Shown here in pieces: positions 1 to 6,075 of a DNA stretch of 29,572 nucleotides. The DNA is from Deltaproteobacteria bacterium (GTDB taxonomy: Bacteria > Myxococcota_A > UBA9160 > JAFDET01): assembly GCA_019310195.1 (NCBI GenBank), contig JAFDET010000028.1, positions 1 through 29,572 on the forward strand, written 5' to 3'. The position numbers and the translations under genes are program-made. Under the pieces are notes generated by a model. That model did no database searches, had not been told where the DNA came from, and was given only the letters and a program-made list of their open reading frames with translations. Each line of letters begins with the position of its first letter. The stretch's first letter is position 1.

Positions 1-1
1 G

Positions 2-325
2 CTCCATGACGCAAGACACACGTTCGCCAGCCTCGCGTTGGCCTCTGGCAAGAGCGTCCGGTGGGTGGCGTCCCAACTCGGCCATGCGAACCCCGAGCTG
101 ACTCTGCGGGTCTACGCGCATGCCTTGCGCGAGGAGGAGACTGACCTCAGCTTCCTCGATTTCAGCGGCACCAAACGGCACCCCCGCGGCACCCAGCGGA
201 AGGCCACGGCCGGCACGAGAAAGCCCCTCCGCGCAACACCGCGAAGGGGCTCTCGAATCCTGGAGCACGAGACCGGGCTCGAACCGGCGACCCCCACGTT
301 GGCAACGTGGCGCTCTACCAACTGA
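2..325 (+). CDS. Tyrosine recombinase/integrase, C-terminal part (5' end outside window)
   Basis: Only the end of the gene is present; the frame is open from base 2. The visible protein starts LHDARHTFAS, then has QLGHANPELTLRVYAHA. These are the C-terminal catalytic motifs of phage-type integrases: HxxR (H and R of HDAR), the LGH histidine and the nucleophilic tyrosine in RVYAH. All catalytic residues expected in this part are present, so the fragment is not obviously dead. After the catalytic domain the frame continues through low-similarity sequence and reads antisense into the tRNA-Gly gene, stopping with TGA at 323-325. The last 20 or so residues (ETGLEPATP..) are therefore encoded by the complement of the tRNA. 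The family cuts and rejoins DNA at att sites, and this position against a tRNA 3' end is the classic integration arrangement. Whether a whole element lies to the left cannot be seen. Confidence 0.85.
   Translation, partial: LHDARHTFASLALASGKSVRWVASQLGHANPELTLRVYAHALREEETDLSFLDFSGTKRHPRGTQRKATAGTRKPLRATPRRGSRILEHETGLEPATPTLATWRSTN
222..251 (-). terminator. Hairpin downstream of tRNA-Gly, probable terminator
   Basis: Read on the minus strand, just past the tRNA 3' end, AGCCCCT and AGGGGCT pair (7 bp). They continue after one C/A mismatch with CGCG/CGCG around a six-base loop. The following T-tract is short (TTCT), so this is a moderate terminator at best. It lies inside the integrase reading frame on the other strand. 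Confidence 0.5.
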
Positions 326-336
326 GCTACTCGTGC
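261..336 (-). tRNA. tRNA-Gly (anticodon GCC)
   Basis: On the minus strand the sequence folds as a complete cloverleaf of 76 nt with encoded CCA (TGG at 261-263). The acceptor stem is GCACGAG/CTCGTGC and the D-stem GCTC/GAGC. The anticodon stem CCACG/CGTGG encloses the loop TTGCCAA, giving anticodon GCC. The T-arm is GCCGG-TTCGAGC-CCGGT, with one G-U pair. GCC decodes GGC/GGU glycine codons, GGC being abundant in a GC-rich genome. The 3' end points at the integrase gene, so this half of the tRNA is the likely attachment site. Confidence 0.95.
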
Positions 337-346
337 CCGAGGCGGG

Positions 347-375
347 AGATTCCGTCAGAGGGGGGCGCTCGTCAA
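347..375 (-). promoter_or_regulatory. Putative sigma70-type promoter of tRNA-Gly
   Basis: On the minus strand a good -35 box TTGACG (370-375) is separated by exactly 17 bp from GAATCT (347-352) as a weak -10. Transcription would begin roughly ten bases before the tRNA 5' end at 336. Spacing and position fit a tRNA promoter; the -10 match is poor. Confidence 0.45.
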
Positions 376-424
376 GGGCCCCGGCCGGGTCAAGGCCCGC
401 CAAGCGCCCGCCGATGAAGCAGAA

Positions 425-835
425 ATGCGCATGCGACGCCCCCGGGCGACCCTCCTCGCCGGCCTGAGCCTGGCGGCCCTGCTGGCCTCCGGCTGCATCT
501 CCTACTCGGTCCGCTCCAGCTCCAGCTCCTCCAGCTCGGGCTACGGGTCCGGCTCGGGGGGCGGGGGCGGCTCGACCACGGGAACCGGCGTGCCCTACCC
601 CTCCCAGCAGCCCCCCGGCCACGACGTCTACGGCGGCGCACCGGCGCCGGGCGCCAACCTGGCCTGGGATCCGGCCCTCGGCGTCTACCGCGTCACCAAC
701 GAGCCCGGCACCTACTTCGACGGCCACGCGTTCTACCGCAAGGGCGAGTACGGCTGGGTGGCGCGCGTGGATCCGCAGCGCCCCTGGCAGCAGATCACGC
801 CCGAGGCACTGCCGCCCGGCCTGCGCGACCGCTAG
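425..835 (+). CDS. Small lipoprotein with Ser/Gly-rich linker, unknown function
   Basis: The 136-residue protein begins with basic residues and a hydrophobic segment ending in the lipobox LASGC, with the lipidated cysteine at residue 24. It should be exported and anchored in a membrane. A low-complexity run follows (serines at about 31-38, then Gly/Ser to about 49, then Pro-rich), which looks like a flexible tether. The C-terminal ~65 residues are compact (WDPALGVYRVTNEPGTYFDGHAFYR..), rich in Tyr/Trp/Gly, and form a small domain I cannot assign to a family. A second in-frame ATG lies two codons downstream. It stands alone between the divergent tRNA-Gly gene and the methyltransferase, which starts 46 bp beyond its stop. 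The gene is well supported; its role is unknown. Confidence 0.8.
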   Translation: MRMRRPRATLLAGLSLAALLASGCISYSVRSSSSSSSSGYGSGSGGGGGSTTGTGVPYPSQQPPGHDVYGGAPAPGANLAWDPALGVYRVTNEPGTYFDGHAFYRKGEYGWVARVDPQRPWQQITPEALPPGLRDR

Positions 836-863
836 CCGGCTGGCCGGCCGGCCGCCGGCGGCT
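836..863. repeat. GC-rich palindromic spacer
   Basis: The stretch between the lipoprotein and the methyltransferase is an iterated GGCC/CCGG sequence that can fold into several alternative GC-only hairpins. It has no T-tract. It could slow RNA polymerase or simply be composition-driven sequence; I assign no definite role. Confidence 0.25.
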
Positions 864-865
864 GC

Positions 866-871
866 TACTTT
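866..871 (+). promoter_or_regulatory. Possible -10 box (TACTTT) close to methyltransferase ATG
   Basis: TACTTT lies 10 bases before the ATG at 882, and no Shine-Dalgarno sequence lies between. If it is a -10 element, transcription would start at or next to the start codon, giving a leaderless or near-leaderless mRNA. No convincing -35 is visible. nadB has a similar arrangement (TACACT, nine bases before ATG). Confidence 0.25.
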
Positions 872-881
872 CCCGCCGGAC

Positions 882-1703
882 ATGGCCCCGCCCGACGACA
901 TCTCGCCGGACCAGAGTCGCTGGAACGAGCTGGGCAGCTCGCGCCTGCGCGAGATGCGTCAGGAGCCGGAGCGCTTCCGCATCCGGGAGTCGCCCCACAA
1001 GAAGAAGCTCCACCACGCCGCGCTGCTGGACCTGCTGGAGCCGCTCAAGGACAAGCGCATCCTCGAGGTGGGCTGCGGCCGCGGCGAGTTCGGCGCGTTC
1101 CTGGGCACCCAGGGCGCCCACCTCATCGGGACGGACCTGGGGCTCGACCTGGCCGCGGCGGCGCGCGAGCTGGCGCGCATCAACGAGATCGACGCGCGCT
1201 ACCTGGCGGCCGACGCCAGCGCCCTGCCCTTCGCCGATGCGCGCTTCGACGTAGTGCTGGCGGTGAACGTGCTGCACCACCTGTCGGAGGCGCACCTGGC
1301 CCGCGCCCTTCGCGAGGCGCATCGGGTGCTGCGGCCCGGCGGCTCGGCCCTGATCTGCGAGCCCGTGGAGAACAGCCGTGTGCTGGGGCTGGTCAGCGCC
1401 CTGGTGCCGAAGCCGGCCAGCGGCCGCGGCCGCCCGCGGCGTCCGTCCATCCTGGAGCGCAAGGCCTGGAAGGCGTTCCAGGAAACCCTCGACGACCGCA
1501 GCCTGTCGAGCCGGGAGCTGAGGCGGGCCGGCGCACGCTTCTCCCAGGTGAACGTGCACTCCTTCGGCGTGCTGATCCGCCTGAAGCGCTTCGTCTCCAA
1601 GGACCTGCGCAAGCGGCTGCCGGAGCTGGACGCACAACTCCTGGAGCGCGCGCCCTGGCTCGGCCGCTTCGGCCGCCACGTCCTGGTGGAGTACCGGAAG
1701 TAG
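882..1703 (+). CDS. Class I SAM-dependent methyltransferase
   Basis: The 273-residue protein has the Rossmann methyltransferase core: motif I ILEVGCGRGEFG (about 60-71) binds SAM, an acidic strand-2 end follows (GTDLGLD, about 83-89), then ADASALPF, and FDVVLAVNVLHHL is the post-II/motif IV region typical of the Methyltransf_11/UbiE-like group. RVLRPGGSALICEP follows as the strand before the C-terminal part. Residues 165-273 are basic and helical, without a recognised domain. The substrate cannot be read from sequence; small molecules, lipids or sugars are all common in this group. Its neighbours (a lipoprotein, and a convergent envelope-sugar gene) are compatible with an envelope role, but that is only inference. 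ATG 882 is the first start of the frame, and the protein has normal length. Confidence 0.88.
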   Translation: MAPPDDISPDQSRWNELGSSRLREMRQEPERFRIRESPHKKKLHHAALLDLLEPLKDKRILEVGCGRGEFGAFLGTQGAHLIGTDLGLDLAAAARELARINEIDARYLAADASALPFADARFDVVLAVNVLHHLSEAHLARALREAHRVLRPGGSALICEPVENSRVLGLVSALVPKPASGRGRPRRPSILERKAWKAFQETLDDRSLSSRELRRAGARFSQVNVHSFGVLIRLKRFVSKDLRKRLPELDAQLLERAPWLGRFGRHVLVEYRK

Positions 1704-1710
1704 CCCGCAA

Positions 1711-1727
1711 GCCCGCCCCAGGCGGGC
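1711..1727. terminator. Hairpin between convergent genes
   Basis: GCCCGCC and GGCGGGC form a 7-bp GC-only stem around a CCA loop. It lies in the 61-bp gap between the methyltransferase stop and the stop of the convergent nucleotide-sugar dehydrogenase. The position suits a bidirectional terminator, but neither side has a clear T-tract. Confidence 0.35.
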
Positions 1728-1764
1728 GCGCAGTGAGCCGCAGGCGAACGGAGCCTTGGACGGG

Positions 1765-3078
1765 CTAGAGCTTGCGGATCTTTTCGCGGTCGTCGCTGAC
1801 GCCGGCGGTGGCGTTGCGCGTGTCGAAGACACGCCCCGACTCTCGCACCACCCGTCCGTAGTCCACGGCGCGGTGGTCCGTCAGGATCGCCACCAGGTCC
1901 GAGCTGCGCAGGCGCTCGTCGGTGAGCTCCACGTTCTTGTGGAGGTGCCCGTCGATCTCGCACTCGGGAACGTGCGGGTCGTGGTAGGCAACCTCGGCGC
2001 CCCGGGCCACCAGCCCGCGGATCACGTCCAGGGCCGGCGACTCGCGCATGTCGGAGACGTCGCGCTTGTAGGCCACGCCCAGCACCAGCACCCGAGCGCC
2101 GTTTACGGCCAGGCGGTCCTCATTCAGCAGGTCGGCCACGCGCTGCACCACGTGGCCCGGCATCTGCGAGTTGATCTCGGTGGCCAGCTCGATGAAGCGC
2201 GCCTGGAAGTTCAGCGACTTCATCTTCCAGGCCAGGTAGCTTGGGTCCACCGGAATGCAGTGACCGCCCAGACCGGGTCCGGGCAGGAACTTCATGAACC
2301 CGTAGGGCTTGGTGGCGGCGGCCTCGATCACCTCCCAGACGTCGAGCCCCAGGCGATCGCACATGAGCGCCACCTCGTTGGCCAGACCGATGTTGATGGC
2401 GCGGAAGGTGTTCTCCAGCAGCTTGACCATCTCGGCGCTCTGGGAACTCGAGACCCGCACCACCGTGTCGAAGATCGTCTCGTAGAGCTCCGCTGCAAGC
2501 TCGGTGCAAAGCGGCGTCTCCCCTCCCACCACCTTGGGCACTTCGCGCACCGCCCACTCGCTGCCGGGGTCGATGCGCTCCGGCGCAAAGGCCAGGGCGA
2601 AGTCCTCACCCACCTTGAGCCCGGAGCTCTCCAGCATGGGCACAAAGAGCTCGTGGGTAGTGCCCGGGTAGGTCGTACTGCCCAGGATCACCATCTGCCC
2701 GGAGCGCAGGCGACGCTGGATCGACTCCAGAGCCGCCACCAGGTGCGAGACGTCCGGGTCCTTGGTGCGCGTGAGCGGCGTCGGAACGCAGATGTTGATC
2801 ACGTCGATGGACGAGAGCTGCACGGAATCGGTGCTGGCGCTGAAGCGGCCGTCCTTCATCACGGCGGCCAGCTCCTCGGAGGGCACGTCCTCAATGTAGG
2901 AACGCCCCTCCTGGAGCACGCGGATCTTGTCGGCATTGAGGTCGATGCCAGCGACGCGGAATCCGGCCTTGGCGAACTCCAGCGCCAAGGGTAGCCCCAC
3001 GTAGCCAAGCCCGATCACTCCGATGCGCGCCTCGCGCGATCCGATCTTCTCTCGCAGCTCTTCCAGTCGCGTCTTCAT
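1765..3078 (-). CDS. Nucleotide-sugar (UDP-GlcNAc/ManNAc-type) 6-dehydrogenase
   Basis: This 437-residue enzyme belongs to the UDP-glucose/GDP-mannose dehydrogenase family, which oxidises C6 of a nucleotide sugar twice with NAD+ to make a uronic acid for polysaccharide. The N-terminal Rossmann motif is GLGYVGLP (about 23-30). FAPERIDPG and the long central helix (AEMVKLLENTFRAINIGLANE) follow. The catalytic cysteine is C274 in GGHCIPVDPS, and the C-terminal UDP-binding domain includes VLGVAYKRDVSDMRESPA. Length and the PERIDPG/TKPYGFMKF region resemble the WbpA/WecC/TviB branch rather than UDP-glucose dehydrogenase proper, but exact substrate is uncertain. ATG 3078 overlaps the pgsA stop as ATGA, indicating translational coupling. 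The frame stays open upstream of this ATG, but that sequence is antisense-like and is rejected. Confidence 0.92.
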   Translation of the reverse strand: MKTRLEELREKIGSREARIGVIGLGYVGLPLALEFAKAGFRVAGIDLNADKIRVLQEGRSYIEDVPSEELAAVMKDGRFSASTDSVQLSSIDVINICVPTPLTRTKDPDVSHLVAALESIQRRLRSGQMVILGSTTYPGTTHELFVPMLESSGLKVGEDFALAFAPERIDPGSEWAVREVPKVVGGETPLCTELAAELYETIFDTVVRVSSSQSAEMVKLLENTFRAINIGLANEVALMCDRLGLDVWEVIEAAATKPYGFMKFLPGPGLGGHCIPVDPSYLAWKMKSLNFQARFIELATEINSQMPGHVVQRVADLLNEDRLAVNGARVLVLGVAYKRDVSDMRESPALDVIRGLVARGAEVAYHDPHVPECEIDGHLHKNVELTDERLRSSDLVAILTDHRAVDYGRVVRESGRVFDTRNATAGVSDDREKIRKL

Positions 3079-3701
3079 TGGTCGGCTCCTTCGGCGCGTG
3101 CGCCCAGCTTCGCGAAGTAGTCGCGGAAGTAGGCCACGCCCGAGAAGAGCGTGAGCGCCGTGGCGAGGGTCAGAAAGAACAGCCCGATCGTATGGGCGGG
3201 GAGCCCGAGGGTCGGATCGGGAAACAGCAGCGCACCGATGGCGATGTTCTGGAGCGTGGTCTTGGCTTTTCCTGCGGCGCCGGCGGCCATCACCTGGCCG
3301 TCGGCCGAGGCCAACCCGCGCAGTCCCGTCACCGCCAGCTCGCGTCCCACGATCACCACCACCATCCACACGAAGGTCGCCGGAATCCGCCCCATCGATA
3401 CCAGGACGATGAGGGCCGTCGCGACCAGGAGCTTGTCGGCCATCGGATCCAGGAGCTTGCCGATCTTCGTGACCATCTGCCCCCGACGCGCCAGCCAGCC
3501 GTCCACCAGGTCACCGACGGCGGCGAGGATGAAGAGCCAGGCCATGATTCGGCTGCCGCTGGGACCCGCGTAGAGCGGAAAGCCCACGAGTACCGGCACC
3601 ACCGCCGTGCGAACCACGGTGATGGTGTTGGGGAGGTTCCAGAAGCGCTCGGGCTGCGACCCGGAGGTCGGCAGGGCCGCGCTAGCGGGCGAACTCCGCA
3701 T
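3075..3701 (-). CDS. pgsA: CDP-diacylglycerol--glycerol-3-phosphate 3-phosphatidyltransferase
   Basis: PgsA makes phosphatidylglycerophosphate, the committed precursor of phosphatidylglycerol and cardiolipin, in the inner membrane. The protein starts MRSSPASAALP.. and enters the family at NLPNTITVVRTAVVPVLV. The CDP-alcohol phosphotransferase signature DG-x2-AR-x8-G-x3-D-x3-D is read in GDLVDGWLARRGQMVTKIGKLLDPMADK, carrying the catalytic aspartates. Four or more hydrophobic segments follow or surround it. It is 208 residues long, slightly over the usual ~190. ATG 3701 lies inside the last codons of the upstream transglycosylase (20-bp overlap), and its stop overlaps the start of the nucleotide-sugar dehydrogenase. 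The frame is open further upstream, but that part is transglycosylase antiframe. CdsA, which makes its substrate, is encoded at 20329-19340. Confidence 0.92.
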   Translation of the reverse strand: MRSSPASAALPTSGSQPERFWNLPNTITVVRTAVVPVLVGFPLYAGPSGSRIMAWLFILAAVGDLVDGWLARRGQMVTKIGKLLDPMADKLLVATALIVLVSMGRIPATFVWMVVVIVGRELAVTGLRGLASADGQVMAAGAAGKAKTTLQNIAIGALLFPDPTLGLPAHTIGLFFLTLATALTLFSGVAYFRDYFAKLGARAEGADQ

Positions 3702-4344
3702 CGTACCGCTGATAGTAGGCCAGAACGCGGCGCACGTATTCCTGCGTCTCCCGATAGGGGGGAATTCCGCTGTAGCGGTCGACGGCCTCGGGGCCGGCGT
3801 TGTAGGCGGCCAGGGCGCGCTGCCAGTCGCCGAAGCGCTCCACCATGCGCGCCAGGTAGCGGGTCCCGGCGTGCACGTTCTGCTGCACTTCGTACGCATC
3901 GGTGACGCCCAGGTGTGCGGCCGTCTGGGGCATTAGCTGCATCAGGCCCTGGGCACCCTTGGGCGAGCGCGCACGGGGATTGAAGTTGGATTCGGCGGCG
4001 ATCACCGCCTTGACCAGCGCCGGCGGCAGGCCCTCCGAGCCCGCCGCGGCCTCGATGACGCCGTCGTAGGCGCGCGTATTGGCCGGCTGCCAGGCCACGC
4101 TGGGGCGCCCGATGGTGCGCACCGCGACGTAGCGGGCGTCGTTGGGCACGTTGGAGAAATGCACCACGCCGTCCTCGTCGATGAAGCGGTAGAGGGTGTC
4201 CGCGGCCGCGGGGGCCGCCGCCAGCCCGAGGCTCAGGCCCACGAGCCCCAGCAACCCGACAAGCCAGCCGCGACGTCCGTTCTGGAAGCTTGATCGCACG
4301 TTTCCCCCGGGGGAAGCCAGCCCGCTCTCCCGCTCCTGGTTCAT
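3682..4344 (-). CDS. Exported lytic transglycosylase, DUF4124 + SLT domain
   Basis: The protein (220 residues from ATG 4344) has a basic N-terminus and a hydrophobic segment (about 27-45) with an Ala-rich cleavage region ending near AAADT. Next is a DUF4124-type domain (LYRFIDEDGVVHFSNVPND). The soluble lytic transglycosylase fold then contains the catalytic glutamate E118 in AAESNFNPRARSPKGAQGLMQLMP and the conserved AYNAGPEAVDRYSGIPPYRET motif. It should cleave peptidoglycan glycan strands in the periplasm to 1,6-anhydro products. An in-frame TTG six codons upstream (4362) is an alternative start; neither has a strong ribosome site. It is the first gene of a three-gene run with pgsA and the sugar dehydrogenase, and is divergent from nadB. 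Confidence 0.9.
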   Translation of the reverse strand: MNQERESGLASPGGNVRSSFQNGRRGWLVGLLGLVGLSLGLAAAPAAADTLYRFIDEDGVVHFSNVPNDARYVAVRTIGRPSVAWQPANTRAYDGVIEAAAGSEGLPPALVKAVIAAESNFNPRARSPKGAQGLMQLMPQTAAHLGVTDAYEVQQNVHAGTRYLARMVERFGDWQRALAAYNAGPEAVDRYSGIPPYRETQEYVRRVLAYYQRYDAEFAR

Positions 4345-4405
4345 CGGCCAGACCGCGTCCAATCTCGAGACCCCGTTGGGCCCGCGACCGTTCCCCGGGT
4401 CTGGC

Positions 4406-4411
4406 TACACT
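4406..4411 (+). promoter_or_regulatory. Possible -10 box (TACACT) close to nadB ATG
   Basis: TACACT ends nine bases before the nadB ATG, with no Shine-Dalgarno in between (GGTCCCGGG). If used, transcription would start at about the start codon, making the nadB mRNA leaderless or nearly so. No convincing -35 is seen at 17 bp. Confidence 0.3.
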
Positions 4412-4420
4412 GGTCCCGGG

Positions 4421-6031
4421 ATGACGGAGCGCTTCGAGTTCGACTTCCTGGTGATCGGCAGCGGGATCGCGGGGCTCTTCTACGCCCTGCGCGTGGCCGA
4501 GCGCGGAAGCGTGGGCATCGTCACCAAGAAGCGTGGCGCCGACTCGGCCACCAACTGGGCCCAGGGCGGCATCGCCGCCGTCTCCTCGCCCGACGACTCG
4601 GTGGACCAGCACATGGCCGACACCCTGGCCGCCGGGGCAGGCCTGTGTCACGAGGACGTGGTGCGCCTGGTGGTGGAGCGGGGGCCGGCGCTGATCGAAG
4701 ACCTGATGAAGCTCGGGGTCGAGTTCGACCGGCGCCCGGCCCGGAGCTCCGATGAGACCGGCGAGTTCGACCTGGGCCGCGAGGGCGGCCATACCCGGCG
4801 CCGGGTCCTGCACCGGGCCGACGCCACGGGCCGCGAGATCGAGACGACGCTCCTGACCCGCGCGGCGCAGCACCCGAACATCCAGCTCTTCGAGGACCAC
4901 TCCGCGGTGGACCTGCTCACCTCGCGCAAAGCGGGCCTCCCGGGACCCAACCGGGCCCTGGGCGCCTACGTGCTCGAGGCCGCCAGCGGCGAGATCCAGC
5001 GCTTCCAGGCGCCCGTCACACTGCTGGCCACCGGCGGCGCGGGCAAGGTCTACCTCTACACCTCCAACCCGGACATCGCCTCGGGCGACGGCATCGCCAT
5101 GGCGTACCGGGCCGGCGCCAGCGTCGCCAACATGGAGTTCTTCCAGTTCCACCCCACCTGCCTCTACCACCCCGAGGCCAAGTCCTTCCTCATCACCGAG
5201 GCCGTTCGTGGCGAGGGTGGACAGCTGCTCTCTTCCGACGGGCATGCCTTCATGGCCGACTACCACGACATGAAGGACCTGGCTCCGCGAGACGTGGTCG
5301 CCCGCGCCATCGACACCGAGCTCAAGCGCTCGGGCGATGACTTCATAAGATTGGACATCTCCCACAAGGATCCGGCCTTCGTCCGCAACCGCTTCCCCAC
5401 CATCTTCGCGCGCTGCCTGAGCTACGGGATCGACATGACGCGCGACCCGATTCCCGTGGTGCCGGCCGCCCACTACTGCTGCGGCGGCGTGCGCACGGAC
5501 CGGAACGGCGAGAGCGACCTGCCCAATCTCTTCGCCGCCGGCGAGGTGAGCTGCACCGGGCTCCACGGCGCCAATCGGCTGGCCTCCAACTCGCTGCTGG
5601 AGTCACTGGTCTTTGCGGACGCCGCCGCGCGCGAGTCGCTGCAGCGCCACGGCGAGGTCGATCCGGTGGACCGGCCCTCGGCCTGGGAGGAAGGCGAAGC
5701 CACGGACATGGCCGAGGCCGTGGTGATCACCCAGAACTGGGACGAGATCCGCCGCTTCATGTGGAACTACGTGGGCATCGTGCGCAGCGACAAGCGCCTG
5801 GCACGGGCGCGCCGGCGCATCGACCTGCTGCGCGAGGAGATCACCGGCTACTACTGGAACTTCAAGCTCACGCCGGACCTGGTCGAGCTGCGCAACCTGG
5901 CCCTGGTGGCGGAGCTGGTGATCGAGTGCGCGTCACGGCGCAAGGAGAGCCGGGGGCTCCACTACAACCTGGATCACCCGGACCGCGACGACGCCCACTG
6001 GACCCACGACACCTGCCTGCAGCGGACCTGA
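4421..6031 (+). CDS. nadB: L-aspartate oxidase
   Basis: NadB oxidises L-aspartate to iminoaspartate with FAD, the first step of de novo NAD synthesis; NadA then condenses the product to quinolinate. The 536-residue protein has the FAD dinucleotide site VIGSGIAGLFYALR near the N-terminus. SATNWAQGGIAAV, GREGGHTRRRVLH, ATGGAGKVY, the catalytic-domain FQFHPTCLY and EAVRGEGG motifs, and the C-terminal FAD-closing GEVSCTGLHGANRLASNSLLE all follow in the expected order. The helical C-terminal domain (MWNYVGIVRSDKRL) is complete and the length is normal. ATG 4421 is chosen because the protein aligns from MTERFEFDFLVIGSG. The open frame upstream is antisense to the transglycosylase. nadA and nadC are not in this window. 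Confidence 0.95.
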   Translation: MTERFEFDFLVIGSGIAGLFYALRVAERGSVGIVTKKRGADSATNWAQGGIAAVSSPDDSVDQHMADTLAAGAGLCHEDVVRLVVERGPALIEDLMKLGVEFDRRPARSSDETGEFDLGREGGHTRRRVLHRADATGREIETTLLTRAAQHPNIQLFEDHSAVDLLTSRKAGLPGPNRALGAYVLEAASGEIQRFQAPVTLLATGGAGKVYLYTSNPDIASGDGIAMAYRAGASVANMEFFQFHPTCLYHPEAKSFLITEAVRGEGGQLLSSDGHAFMADYHDMKDLAPRDVVARAIDTELKRSGDDFIRLDISHKDPAFVRNRFPTIFARCLSYGIDMTRDPIPVVPAAHYCCGGVRTDRNGESDLPNLFAAGEVSCTGLHGANRLASNSLLESLVFADAAARESLQRHGEVDPVDRPSAWEEGEATDMAEAVVITQNWDEIRRFMWNYVGIVRSDKRLARARRRIDLLREEITGYYWNFKLTPDLVELRNLALVAELVIECASRRKESRGLHYNLDHPDRDDAHWTHDTCLQRT

Positions 6032-6075
6032 GCGCGCTCTTGACGCCGCCGGGCGAGCGCGGTTCTCTGGCGGCG

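Noticed and set aside
836..863. GGCC/CCGG run as a strong terminator
   Set aside because: It can fold but has many equal alternatives and no T-tract; kept only as a low-confidence repeat.
3353..5566. Minus-strand open frame of over 700 codons across nadB, the transglycosylase and pgsA
   Set aside because: It only gains homology where it coincides with shadow frames; nadB and the other genes explain the sequence.
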